Positions 6,825-14,424 of a DNA stretch of 20,431 nt are shown one piece after another. The stretch covers positions 1-20,431 of the forward strand of contig JAJEBJ010000347.1 in NCBI GenBank assembly GCA_022822575.1. Direction: 5' to 3'. A program made the translations under genes and the position numbers. Position 1 is the stretch's first letter. Every line of letters begins with the position of its first letter. The notes beneath the pieces are model-generated. The model worked only from the letters and a program-made list of their open reading frames with translations, had not been told where the DNA came from and did no database searches. Source of the stretch: Alphaproteobacteria bacterium. GTDB taxonomy: Bacteria > Pseudomonadota > Alphaproteobacteria > SP197.

Positions 6825-7733
6825 TCAGGCTGTAAGGGCGGCGAGGCGTGCGGTGTCGAAATCGGTCAGGCTGTTCTGGTCAATCACCGTGTGAACGTGG
6901 CTGATGTACTCCGGCTCCTCGGCATAGCGGTCGAGCATGGTGGCGAGAGCGTGACTGTCGAGTGGTTCTCCGCTCTCCCGCAGTCTGGCGCGCAGGTCGC
7001 GGAACGCCGCATAGGCGGGGTGGCGGTTGAGATTGCATGCATAGGCAATCACAGCCGCCTTGAGATCGCGGAATGACCGGACCACGTGGGTCTTGTCGGG
7101 ATCGCGGTTGCGGGGCACGAGGCCGGCGTGGCTGTTCCAGGACTTCTGGCCGAAGACGGCATTGCCGTTGCGGGCGAAGCGCGAGGTTCCCCAGCCCGAT
7201 TCGATGGCTGACTGGGCCAGCGCCAGAGCAACTGGCACCACATCGACCCGACGCAATAGTTCGCGGATGTCACCGCTCTCGACCCCATAAAAGGAGGCCA
7301 TGTAATCGAGCCAGGCCGCATCGCGCAGGGAAAGGCCGGCGCCACTCCTGATCACCTGATCGAGGTGCTCGAGACGGTGACGCTCGGCGAGGATCTCCTC
7401 GTTGACCTTGAGAATCAGCGGCAACATGACCTGCAGGAAGAGCTTCTTGCGTGTGTCGACATCGTCGATGAGGTGCATGTCGGCCGGCATGTGACTCACC
7501 ATGATGTGGGGGACGGAACTGGTCTGGCGACGGATCTCTTCGAGCCTGACGCCGGCGTTTGACAGCGCCGTGTCGAGGAAGGCGGCGTCGCCATTGACGT
7601 TCAGCACCGCCGCAAGGACGGACGGACGTTCAGACGGGAGTGGCACCGTCGTGGCTGCCCCCTCGGAATCGGCGATCGCATGACTCGACGTCAGAAACGC
7701 CACGCACGCGCAGACTGTAGGGAAGAATCTCAT
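6825..7733 (-). CDS. Secreted Bax-like glucosaminidase-domain protein
   Basis: The 302-residue protein belongs to the Bax/FlgJ-type glucosaminidase family, which cleaves peptidoglycan glycan strands. The start at 7733 is chosen because it gives a signal peptide (MRFFPTVCACVAFLTSSHA, likely cleavage near residue 21). The frame continues 50 codons upstream into the nfu stop region without sense. A Bax-type helical segment, KKLFLQVMLPLILKVNEEIL, is at 96-115. The catalytic core ALAQSAIESGWGTSRFA (171-187) carries the predicted catalytic Glu E178, followed by NGNAVFGQKSW and an RSFRDLKAAV segment near 219-228. The ribosome-binding site is weak. The gene is 56 bases after nfu on the same strand and converges on the deacetylase gene. 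E. coli Bax has an unclear physiological role; hydrolase activity is inferred from the fold. Confidence 0.87.
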   Translation of the reverse strand: MRFFPTVCACVAFLTSSHAIADSEGAATTVPLPSERPSVLAAVLNVNGDAAFLDTALSNAGVRLEEIRRQTSSVPHIMVSHMPADMHLIDDVDTRKKLFLQVMLPLILKVNEEILAERHRLEHLDQVIRSGAGLSLRDAAWLDYMASFYGVESGDIRELLRRVDVVPVALALAQSAIESGWGTSRFARNGNAVFGQKSWNSHAGLVPRNRDPDKTHVVRSFRDLKAAVIAYACNLNRHPAYAAFRDLRARLRESGEPLDSHALATMLDRYAEEPEYISHVHTVIDQNSLTDFDTARLAALTA

Positions 7734-7789
7734 GGATCCGCAGACCTTCGTGAAGGCGAAAGGAATGATGCAGGCCGACCCGGTGGCGA

Positions 7790-8338
7790 CTAGAGAACCG
7801 GGCGTACCTCCACGACATCGGGGATGTAGTGCTTCAGGAGATTCTCGATGCCCATCTTGAGGGTCATTGTCGAGCTTGGACAACCGTGACAGGCGCCCTG
7901 CATGGCCAGCGAGACGACCCCGTTCCGGTATGAATGGAACACGATGTCGCCGCCGTCCTGGGCAACGGCAGGCCTCACTCTGGTATCGAGAAGTTCCTTG
8001 ATCTGCGCCACGACCTCGCTGTCGGCTTCATCGCTCACCGGTTCGTCCATGCGGACGGACATGACGGGAGCACCGGTCACGAAGTGCTCCATGATGACCC
8101 CGAGAAGGACTGGCTTCATCATCTGCCAGTCGTTCTCCGGCGATCGTGTCACGGAGATGAAATCCCGGCCGAGAAACACGCCGGTCACCCCGGCAACGTC
8201 AAAGAGACGACGAGCCAGTGGTGATATGTCGGCGGAATCGGAATCCGGAAAGTTTGCGGTTCCCGAGTCCATGACGGTCCTTCCGGGAAGGAACTTCATG
8301 GTCAGGGGATTGGGTGTGTCTTCTGTCTGGATGAACAC
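7790..8338 (-). CDS. Nfu-type iron-sulfur cluster carrier (NifU family)
   Basis: This 182-residue protein carries an assembled Fe-S cluster to apo-targets, as in bacterial and mitochondrial NFU1. The N-terminal Nfu domain begins MFIQTEDTPNPLTMKFLPGR, nearly the family consensus, and spans about residues 1-90. The C-terminal NifU-like domain (about 108-180) holds the cluster-binding CHGC with C150 and C153, preceded by RPAVAQDGGDI. The start codon is GTG at 8338, chosen because the conserved MFIQTE begins there. A candidate sigma70 promoter lies about 40 bases upstream. It is likely co-transcribed with the glucosaminidase downstream, with no functional link known to me. Confidence 0.95.
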   Translation of the reverse strand: MFIQTEDTPNPLTMKFLPGRTVMDSGTANFPDSDSADISPLARRLFDVAGVTGVFLGRDFISVTRSPENDWQMMKPVLLGVIMEHFVTGAPVMSVRMDEPVSDEADSEVVAQIKELLDTRVRPAVAQDGGDIVFHSYRNGVVSLAMQGACHGCPSSTMTLKMGIENLLKHYIPDVVEVRPVL

Positions 8339-8373
8339 GGTTCGAGCCCGTTTATTGTGTTCTCTTGACCTGC

Positions 8374-8402
8374 ATAGTGGCGATTTGTCCGCAGGATTTC
8401 AA
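8374..8402 (-). promoter_or_regulatory. Candidate sigma70 promoter for nfu
   Basis: On the minus strand, TTGAAA (8402-8397) is followed after 17 bases by CACTAT (8379-8374), the spacing expected for a sigma70 promoter. The -35 is good (5 of 6) and the -10 is weak (3 of 6). It sits in the 137-base gap between the usp stop and the nfu start, where a promoter is needed. Confidence 0.35.
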
Positions 8403-8475
8403 GGCTGGAGGCTCAACCATCACCATCCGCGCCTCCCTGGTGCCGGGATTCGGCCGAGCGCTACCGGCCTGGCCG

Positions 8476-8982
8476 TCAGGTGATGTTGATGATGTCCTCG
8501 TCGGAGATGGTGCCCGGAATGATGACGAGCGGGATAGTGAGGCGCCCGGCGAGATGTCCGGCGAGCCAGGACACCAGCTTTCCGCGGCCTTCCGCGGGGT
8601 TCGACCCGACGCACAGCAGATCGATCATCGGGTCGTCATCGACCGCACCAAGGATCTCGTCGCCAATGCGGCCCTCGCGCACCAGGAGTTCCGGCATCAC
8701 ACCCGCCCAGGAGTTGACATCCTGCGCGAGCTCGTTGAGCAGCTCCTCGGCGGCCTCGAGCTGCTCCTCGCGCATCATGTGCTCGACTCCGGACCACTGC
8801 CTGAAATCCACCGGCTGCACGACATGGAGAAGCGCGACCCTGCCATGGGTGTTCTTGGCCCGGCGGCAGGCGTAGTGCACCGCCACCCGGCTCGGAGGCG
8901 AAGCATCGACGCAGACCAGGAACTTGACCTGTCCGGCGACATGTCCGGGACGCCCGGCGTCCCCTGGAGTTGTCTCGCTCAT
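8476..8982 (-). CDS. Universal stress protein (UspA family)
   Basis: The 168-residue product has the UspA alpha/beta fold: KFLVCVDASPPSRVAVHYACRRA opens the first strand and helix at about residues 20-42. LLHVVQP follows, then a long acidic helix. IDLLCVGSNPAEGRGKLVSWLAG leads to the terminal strand IPLVIIPG. The phosphate loop only partly matches the ATP-binding G-x2-G-x9-G-S/T pattern, so nucleotide binding is uncertain. The start at 8982 is chosen because upstream codons overlap the preceding gene and do not resemble Usp. The gene begins 22 bases after the TIGR02186 stop, with a weak ribosome-binding site, and is the last of a three-gene unit with the permease. A cytoplasmic regulatory or stress role tied to that permease is inference. 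Confidence 0.9.
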   Translation of the reverse strand: MSETTPGDAGRPGHVAGQVKFLVCVDASPPSRVAVHYACRRAKNTHGRVALLHVVQPVDFRQWSGVEHMMREEQLEAAEELLNELAQDVNSWAGVMPELLVREGRIGDEILGAVDDDPMIDLLCVGSNPAEGRGKLVSWLAGHLAGRLTIPLVIIPGTISDEDIINIT

Positions 8983-9004
8983 CGTGGTCCGGATTGTGTC
9001 ACGA

Positions 9005-9742
9005 TCAGGTCCGCCGGAACAGGAGGTTGCCGGTGAGACCGGCGATGACGGCAGCGATGACGGCGGCAATGCCGTAGAACTCGGACTCGCGGTGGGCGAA
9101 ATTGTAGATCTCAGCGCCAAACCCGGCCTTGGAGATGATCAGCGGTGACGACTGTGCCGCCACGACATTGCCGTTGCGTATCAGGAAGGTGTCTGCGGCG
9201 TAGGTTCCCACGGGAACGCCCGCCGGAAGGGCGATGGTGGCGCGGAACAACCGGCCACCGGCGAGGCTCACGGTGCTCGGTTCCAACGGGTAAAGCCCTT
9301 CCGCCTGCTTCAGTTCGATCAGCGCCGCACGGAATTCGTCGCGCACGGACGCTTCCATGTCGGCAGGTTCGAGTCGCAACCCGTCAATGCCGATTTCCAT
9401 GACCCGGCGCATGTCGGCATCGACAATCTCCCCGAGCGGGCGTGTCGACGCGAGGCCGTAGAAACCGGGAACTGACCGGAAAACGGCTGACTGGGCATTG
9501 ATCCAGATGCCGAAGACCGGCGCCTTCTTGCGGACCACCACCTCCTGGCGCGGTCCACGAACGACGACGACGATGTCGCCTTCGCTCTCGATTGCTCCGA
9601 ACACGAGGATCTCGGTTCCGTCAAAGTCGGCGGTAATGCCGATGGCATGGTGTGACAGACCCGCCATGATTTCCTGCGCGGCCGATGTGCCGGGTCCGGC
9701 AGAGACCACCGCCAGGAGTGCAAGGGCCACCAGGCGTCTCAA
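9005..9742 (-). CDS. TIGR02186 family protein, exported and C-terminally membrane-anchored
   Basis: The 245-residue product matches the uncharacterised TIGR02186 family of alphaproteobacteria, which I know as a neighbour of TauE/SafE permeases. It shows an N-terminal signal peptide (LVALALLAVVSA, likely cleavage near SAA|QE at 22). A large periplasmic beta-rich region includes LSHHAIGITADFDGTEILVFGA and GDIVVVVRGPRQEVVVRKK. One C-terminal membrane helix, FYGIAAVIAAVIAGLTGNLLF, precedes RRT. The frame runs upstream to an ATG at 9799, but that would overlap tauE by 60 bases and add a polar extension before the signal peptide. A TTG at 9742 overlaps the tauE stop (TTGA) and has GGGG upstream. 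A GTG at 9730 is also possible. Function is unknown; a periplasmic partner of the permease is inferred from adjacency. Confidence 0.85.
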   Translation of the reverse strand: MRRLVALALLAVVSAGPGTSAAQEIMAGLSHHAIGITADFDGTEILVFGAIESEGDIVVVVRGPRQEVVVRKKAPVFGIWINAQSAVFRSVPGFYGLASTRPLGEIVDADMRRVMEIGIDGLRLEPADMEASVRDEFRAALIELKQAEGLYPLEPSTVSLAGGRLFRATIALPAGVPVGTYAADTFLIRNGNVVAAQSSPLIISKAGFGAEIYNFAHRESEFYGIAAVIAAVIAGLTGNLLFRRT

Positions 9743-10662
9743 TGGAACCCCGTGGGCGAGAGGGTGAAGAGACTGGCCGGTTCGGCCACCAGACGCCAAA
9801 GCAGGGTCACGCAGACGCCCAGCACGACAAGAGCCAGAAGCCCGCGCAGCTCCTCACCGCGCAATTCCGCCCCGACCCTGGTGCCGAACTGGGCGCCGAA
9901 CACGGCCCCCAGTGTCAGGATGCCGGCCAGCATGACATCGACGGTCTGCGTGCTCGAGGCGTGCAGGAAGGTCGCCGTGGCCGTCACGAAAGTGATCTGG
10001 AAGAGCGATGTGCCGATGACGACACCGACCGGCATACCGAGCAGGTAGATCATGGCGGGCACCAGGAAGAAACCACCGCCCACACCCATGATGGCTGCGA
10101 GAATGCCGATGACGAAACCGAGCATGATCGGCAGCACCGCGCTGATGTAGAGCCTGGATGTGCGGTAGCGCATCTTGAAGGGCAGCCCATGCCCCCAGTG
10201 GTGCACGTGGGCCTTGCGGCGCACGTTCGTGCCCCCGCGCCGGCGCAGGATGGCGCGCAGCGATTCCACCATCATCAGCGTCCCGATGGAGCCCAGCATG
10301 ACGACATAGGAGATTGAAATCACAAGGTCGATCTGGCCGATCTGGCGCAGGATGCCGAACAGCCACACACCGAAGATCGAACCGAGCACACCACCGGCGA
10401 TGAGGACGCCGCCCATCTTGAAATCGACCTGGCGCCTCCGCCAGTGCGCCATGAAACCCGAAACGGAAGCCGCCACCACCTGGTTCACCTCGGACCCCAC
10501 GGCTACCGGGGGCGGAACGCCGATGAAGATGAGCAGGGGAGTCATCAGAAACCCGCCGCCGACTCCGAAAAGGCCTGACAGGAAGCCGACCGCACCACCC
10601 ATGCCGAGCAGGAGAAAGATGTCTACGGACATCTCCGCGATCGGCAGGTAGATCTGGAACAT
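9739..10662 (-). CDS. TauE/SafE (sulfite exporter family) permease
   Basis: The 307-residue integral membrane protein has the internal duplication of the TauE/SafE family. The first repeat carries GLFGVGGGFLMTPLLI (about 30-45) and the second carries AIMGVGGGFFLVPAMIY near residue 190. Seven to nine membrane helices can be picked out. A cytosolic basic and His-rich loop (RRRGGTNVRRKAHVHHWGHG) lies between the halves. Family members export sulfite, sulfoacetate or related organosulfur anions, though many are unassigned, so the substrate here is unknown. The ATG at 10662 has no clear ribosome-binding site. The gene heads a unit with the TIGR02186 protein and Usp, and a 10-bp inverted repeat lies 28 bases upstream. 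Confidence 0.92.
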   Translation of the reverse strand: MFQIYLPIAEMSVDIFLLLGMGGAVGFLSGLFGVGGGFLMTPLLIFIGVPPPVAVGSEVNQVVAASVSGFMAHWRRRQVDFKMGGVLIAGGVLGSIFGVWLFGILRQIGQIDLVISISYVVMLGSIGTLMMVESLRAILRRRGGTNVRRKAHVHHWGHGLPFKMRYRTSRLYISAVLPIMLGFVIGILAAIMGVGGGFFLVPAMIYLLGMPVGVVIGTSLFQITFVTATATFLHASSTQTVDVMLAGILTLGAVFGAQFGTRVGAELRGEELRGLLALVVLGVCVTLLWRLVAEPASLFTLSPTGFH

Positions 10663-10689
10663 GGCAGTGGTCGCTGGTTAACGGCGTCT

Positions 10690-10729
10690 CATCCCTTGTG
10701 CGCCTGCCTGCTGCCGGAGACAAGGGATG
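10690..10729. repeat. 10-bp perfect inverted repeat upstream of tauE
   Basis: CATCCCTTGT (10690-10699) and ACAAGGGATG (10720-10729) form a perfect 10-bp inverted repeat with a 20-base spacer, in the 117-base gap between the ftsK stop and the tauE start. Arm centres are 30 bp apart, about three helical turns, which would suit two protein half-sites on one face of DNA. As RNA it could form a hairpin in the tauE leader or at the end of the ftsK transcript. There is no U-tract, so a terminator is less likely. Confidence 0.5.
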
Positions 10730-10730
10730 T

Positions 10731-10746
10731 GGGCAAGAAAATGCCC
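10731..10746. repeat. Small hairpin with U-rich loop after ftsK
   Basis: GGGCA (10731-10735) and TGCCC (10742-10746) form a 5-bp stem. On the minus strand, in the direction of ftsK, the loop is TTTTCT. It lies 34 bases after the ftsK stop and next to the 10-bp inverted repeat. It may add to transcription termination, but the U-run is in the loop and not after the stem, so this is weak. Confidence 0.25.
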
Positions 10747-10779
10747 GTTTGCCGGCGTTGTGCGCGCCCGGACGGCCCT

Positions 10780-13116
10780 CTAGCCATCGTCAGGCGGCGG
10801 ATTTGCGAGAACCTCGCGCTTTCCGACGTGATTGGCGGCACTGACCACACCGTTCTTCTCCATCTGTTCGATGATCGAAGCGGCACGGTTGTATCCGATC
10901 TGCAGGTGGCGCTGGATGAAGCTGGTCGATGCCTTCTGTTCCTTCGTCACGATGAAGACGGCGCGGTCGTAGAGTGCCCGGTTCTTGTCGGTTGCTCCGC
11001 CAGTCGCCATGTCCGGCAGGGTGTCGACGGTCTCCAGGGGTTCTTCAGTGACGGAATCGAGGTACTCGGGCGTGCCTTGCGTGTGCAGGTAGGCGACGAC
11101 CTCGCGCACCTCCTCATCGCTCACGAAGGGACCGTGAATGCGCGTCAGCCGGCCTCCGCCGCGCAGGAACAGCATGTCGCCCTTGCCGAGCAATTGCTCG
11201 GCGCCCTGGTCACCAATGATCGTGCGGCTGTCAATCTTGGAGGTGACATTGAACGACACCCGGCACGGGAAGTTGGCCTTGATGGTGCCCGTGATGACAT
11301 CCACGGAAGGCCGCTGGGTGGCCATGATGAGATGGATGCCGGCGGCCCGCGCCATCTGCGACAGGCGCTGGATGGCGCCCTCGATGTCGCGGCCTGCCAC
11401 CAGCATGAGATCCGCCATCTCGTCCACCACGACGACGATGAAGGGCAGGGGCTTGTCGGCGATGACCTCCTCCTCGAAACACGGATCACCGGTTCTCGAA
11501 TCGAATCCGGTCTGCACGGTCCTCGTCAGGGCGGTTCCTTCCGCGAGCGCGGCGGCGACGCGGGCATTGAAGCCCTCGATGTTGCGCACCCCGATCTTCT
11601 GCATGCCCCGGTAGCGCCTTTCCATTTCGCCGACCACCCACTTCAGGGCCATGACCGCCTTGTGCGGTTCGGTGACCACCGGTGCGAGAAGGTGCGGTAT
11701 GTCGTCGTAGACCGAGAGTTCCAGCATCTTTGGATCGATCAGGATCAGCCGGCACTCGTCTGGTGAAAGCCTGTAGAGGAGGGACAGAATCATGGCATTG
11801 ACCGCCACTGACTTGCCGGACCCGGTGGTGCCGGCCACCAGCAGGTGAGGCATGTTGGCAAGATCCTCGATCACCGGGGTGCCCGAAATCTGCTTGCCCA
11901 GGGCGATCGGCAACCTCACGTCCTTCCTGGCGAAGTCGCGGGTTTCCAGAAGTTCGCGCAGAACCACCATCTCGCGGTCGTCATTGGGAAGTTCGATGCC
12001 GAGTACGGTGCGCCCGGGAACCACGGCCACGCGGGCCGACACCGCGGACATGTTCCGTGCGATATCGTCGGCAAGCCCTATGATGCGGCTGGCGCGAATG
12101 CCGGCATCGGGTTCGAGTTCGTAGAGAGTCACCACCGGACCCGTTCGCACATCTTCAATGTGACCGCGGATACCGAAGTCCGACAGCACCTCTTCAAGCA
12201 TCCGCGCCTTCTCGACCAGCGCGTTCCTGTTGGTATCGCGTCGCCGCGAGGAATCGACATTGACCAGGAGTTCGCGGGGTGGAAGTCGGAAGGTCCCGTC
12301 AAGGCGCGGGCCCTTGCGTGGCGCCGGCCGCCGGTTACCGGCGGGTTTCCGGCGATCGGCTGTTCCGGGCCCCTTCTTGCGGGACTTCTTCTGGCTCGGG
12401 CGCCGCGACAGCTCTCCCTTGGGTATCGGGAACTCGGGCATCGCATCACTGTGAGTTGCAGACTCGCTTCTGCCGGCGCGCCACAACGCGACACGGTTCT
12501 TGAGGCTTGTCAGACCGCGCGCCGCGGCACGGCACAATCGCCAGCCCAGTCTGACATCGGCCCAGGGAACAGCTGCAGCGAACACCAGGGCGGCCAGTGC
12601 CGGCACATGGAGAGCCAGGGCATAGCCCTCAACCATGGCGAGGGACATTCCGAAAGTCTGTGCGGCCCAGGTCACCATCAGGGTCCCGCCGATGCCGCCC
12701 GCACCGGCATTGAACCACTCGTTCACCGGCGTTGCTGCAAGAGCAGGCATCCAGAGCACTGTCGCCGCCACAATCGCGAGGGCGCGCCAGAACGGATGGT
12801 TGAGCCGGTGACGGAAAACGAGGGAACGTCCCCACGCGAGCAGCACGACGGCCGGCAGGAGTCCGGCGACGCCGGTGAATGTTAGGATGGCTTCGGCCAC
12901 GGTGGCACCCGTGGCGCCGGCAAGGTTGAACACCGGGCCGCCCGTCACGTAGTTCAGCGATGGGTCGGCAGCCTCGAACGTGACAAGAGCCAGGATGAGC
13001 CAGCCGGCAACAGCGATGCAGACGATGCCGAGCGCCTCCATCAGCCGCCGGTTCAACCACGCCAGTGCTGTCGCCGGAAGCAGGTTGGGAAAGGACGATA
13101 CCGGTCGTGTGGCCAT
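10780..13116 (-). CDS. ftsK: DNA translocase FtsK
   Basis: FtsK is the membrane-anchored hexameric ATPase that pumps chromosomal DNA at the division septum and activates XerCD recombination at dif. The 778-residue protein has about four N-terminal membrane helices (roughly 27-48, 68-96, 110-128 and 143-183). A basic Lys/Arg/Pro linker spans about 231-272. The RecA-like motor has Walker A GTTGSGKS at 429-436 and Walker B VVVVDEMADL at 561-570, followed by MATQRPSVDVITG. The C-terminal winged-helix gamma domain is at about 714-772 (SFIQRHLQIGYNRAASIIEQME), which reads the polar sequences and contacts XerD. The linker is short compared with E. coli FtsK but normal for alphaproteobacteria. The ATG lies 3 bases after the aminotransferase stop, with AAGGGGA upstream, so co-translation is likely. 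Confidence 0.97.
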   Translation of the reverse strand: MATRPVSSFPNLLPATALAWLNRRLMEALGIVCIAVAGWLILALVTFEAADPSLNYVTGGPVFNLAGATGATVAEAILTFTGVAGLLPAVVLLAWGRSLVFRHRLNHPFWRALAIVAATVLWMPALAATPVNEWFNAGAGGIGGTLMVTWAAQTFGMSLAMVEGYALALHVPALAALVFAAAVPWADVRLGWRLCRAAARGLTSLKNRVALWRAGRSESATHSDAMPEFPIPKGELSRRPSQKKSRKKGPGTADRRKPAGNRRPAPRKGPRLDGTFRLPPRELLVNVDSSRRRDTNRNALVEKARMLEEVLSDFGIRGHIEDVRTGPVVTLYELEPDAGIRASRIIGLADDIARNMSAVSARVAVVPGRTVLGIELPNDDREMVVLRELLETRDFARKDVRLPIALGKQISGTPVIEDLANMPHLLVAGTTGSGKSVAVNAMILSLLYRLSPDECRLILIDPKMLELSVYDDIPHLLAPVVTEPHKAVMALKWVVGEMERRYRGMQKIGVRNIEGFNARVAAALAEGTALTRTVQTGFDSRTGDPCFEEEVIADKPLPFIVVVVDEMADLMLVAGRDIEGAIQRLSQMARAAGIHLIMATQRPSVDVITGTIKANFPCRVSFNVTSKIDSRTIIGDQGAEQLLGKGDMLFLRGGGRLTRIHGPFVSDEEVREVVAYLHTQGTPEYLDSVTEEPLETVDTLPDMATGGATDKNRALYDRAVFIVTKEQKASTSFIQRHLQIGYNRAASIIEQMEKNGVVSAANHVGKREVLANPPPDDG

Positions 13117-13119
13117 GAC

Positions 13120-14322
13120 TCAGTCCCCTTCTGCCAGTGTTTCCGCAAGACGGGTCAGACCTTCCCTGGTGGAGTCGTGATCGCCGACCAGAGCCACCCT
13201 GATGTAGGGAAGGGCTTCATTGGTGCCATCGCTCCTGTCCTCGGCAAGGAAAGCGCCGGGCAGAACCTTGACGGCCGCTTCGGCCCACAGCCTTCTCGCG
13301 GCCTCGATACCGTTGCCGACATCCAGCCACAGGAAGAAACCGCCAGGCGGCCTGAAGAATCCGAAACGGTTGCCCAGAATGGCCTCGGCCATGTCGATCT
13401 TCTCCCGGTAGAGCCGGCGATTCTCCTCGACGTGCTCTTCGTCGGACCACAGCACCTCAGCAGTGGCCAGGACGGCCATCGGGCTTGCCGCGGCTGCATA
13501 CCTGCGCAGGCGCATGTAGGCCGCAATGAAATCAGGATCGCCGGCCACGAAGCCGTGTCGCAGACCGGGAATGCTGGAGCGCTTGGACAGTGAATGGAAG
13601 CACACGACATGTGACAGATCACCGTCTTCAGCACAGACCTGCATGACACCGGGCGGTGGCGCACGATCCCAGACTTCCGCGTAGCACTCGTCTGCGACAA
13701 GCAGGAAATCATGTCGCCTGGCAAGGGCGACAGCTCGCCGGAGATAGTCGGCGTCGGCCACCGCACCCTGTGGATTGGCCGGTGAACAAAGGTAGAAGAT
13801 GGCCGTTCTGTCGAGAACGTCATCGGTGAGACTGTCGAGATCCGGCAGAAAGCCGGTCCGCGAGGTGCAGGGCATGAAGAAAGGCTGTGCCCCGGCGGCG
13901 ACGGCGCCCGCCTTGTAGGGCGGGTAGAAGGGATTGGGCATCAGTGCCAGCGGTGTGCCCTTCGCCCGCGTCGTCGGCACGGCTGCCAGGGCGACCATGA
14001 AGAGCCCTTCCCTGGTTCCCTGGACCGGGATGATGCTCCGTTCGGGGTCGATGAAGCCATCGGCGAGACCGTAGCGCCGGGAGAGCCAGGCGGCCATGGT
14101 GCGTCTCAGGCCCGGTGTGCCCTCCACCGGGGGATACCTGCCGTAATCCGCGAAAGAATCAGACAGCGGCTGGCGCGCGATCTCCGGCACACCGTGGCGC
14201 GGTTCGCCGATCCACATCGCGATCGCCTCGCTGTTGCCGCAAGGCAACGGAATGTCCTTGATGAGCGCGTTCATGCGCCGGAAAGGGTATTCCTTCAGTG
14301 ATTCAAGTCTGTCGCTGATCAT
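13120..14322 (-). CDS. Class I/II PLP-dependent aminotransferase (DapC-like)
   Basis: From ATG 14322 the product has 400 residues, normal for fold-type I aminotransferases. The N-terminal RLESLKEYPFRRMNAL resembles bacterial succinyldiaminopimelate aminotransferases. Visible motifs are YPPVEGTPGLRR, SPANPQG (about 180-186, the conserved Asn near PLP) and VADECY (about 210-215, Asp facing the pyridine nitrogen). The Schiff-base Lys is in HSLSKRSSIPGLRHGF (K247). A frame extension to 14385 adds 21 residues that do not resemble the family and would start upstream of the predicted transcription start, so it is rejected. The gene sits immediately before ftsK, a pairing common in this class. A role in lysine and meso-diaminopimelate synthesis is likely but not proven, since class I/II substrates are hard to read from sequence. 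Confidence 0.9.
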   Translation of the reverse strand: MISDRLESLKEYPFRRMNALIKDIPLPCGNSEAIAMWIGEPRHGVPEIARQPLSDSFADYGRYPPVEGTPGLRRTMAAWLSRRYGLADGFIDPERSIIPVQGTREGLFMVALAAVPTTRAKGTPLALMPNPFYPPYKAGAVAAGAQPFFMPCTSRTGFLPDLDSLTDDVLDRTAIFYLCSPANPQGAVADADYLRRAVALARRHDFLLVADECYAEVWDRAPPPGVMQVCAEDGDLSHVVCFHSLSKRSSIPGLRHGFVAGDPDFIAAYMRLRRYAAAASPMAVLATAEVLWSDEEHVEENRRLYREKIDMAEAILGNRFGFFRPPGGFFLWLDVGNGIEAARRLWAEAAVKVLPGAFLAEDRSDGTNEALPYIRVALVGDHDSTREGLTRLAETLAEGD

Positions 14323-14344
14323 GCTGTCGTTCCGAGAACGGTCG

Positions 14345-14361
14345 GAAGTGTCGCACACTTC
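14345..14361. promoter_or_regulatory. Inverted repeat GAAGTGT-CGC-ACACTTC in the aminotransferase leader
   Basis: A perfect 7-bp inverted repeat with a 3-base spacer lies 22 bases upstream of the aminotransferase ATG. If the promoter at 14375-14402 is used, it would sit at about +6 to +22. This is the usual place for a repressor site, or for a small mRNA hairpin near the ribosome-binding site. No regulator can be named. Confidence 0.4.
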
Positions 14362-14374
14362 AACCCCGTTTATC

Positions 14375-14402
14375 AAAATATTCATTGTTGATGGTCTGTT
14401 AA
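14375..14402 (-). promoter_or_regulatory. Candidate sigma70 promoter for aminotransferase-ftsK
   Basis: On the minus strand, TTAACA (14402-14397, five of six matches to the -35 consensus) is followed after 16 bases by TATTTT (14380-14375, four of six). The segment 14363-14410 is unusually AT-rich for this window. It lies between the eamA stop and the aminotransferase, consistent with an internal promoter that frees ftsK from the upstream amidase gene. Confidence 0.4.
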
Positions 14403-14424
14403 ATGGTATTCCTCCCGGTCTTGG

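Noticed and set aside
10696..12885. Plus-strand open frames of about 350 codons opposite ftsK (10696-11766 and 11845-12885)
   Set aside because: They are mirror frames of the FtsK motor and linker without start-site signals or recognisable domains.
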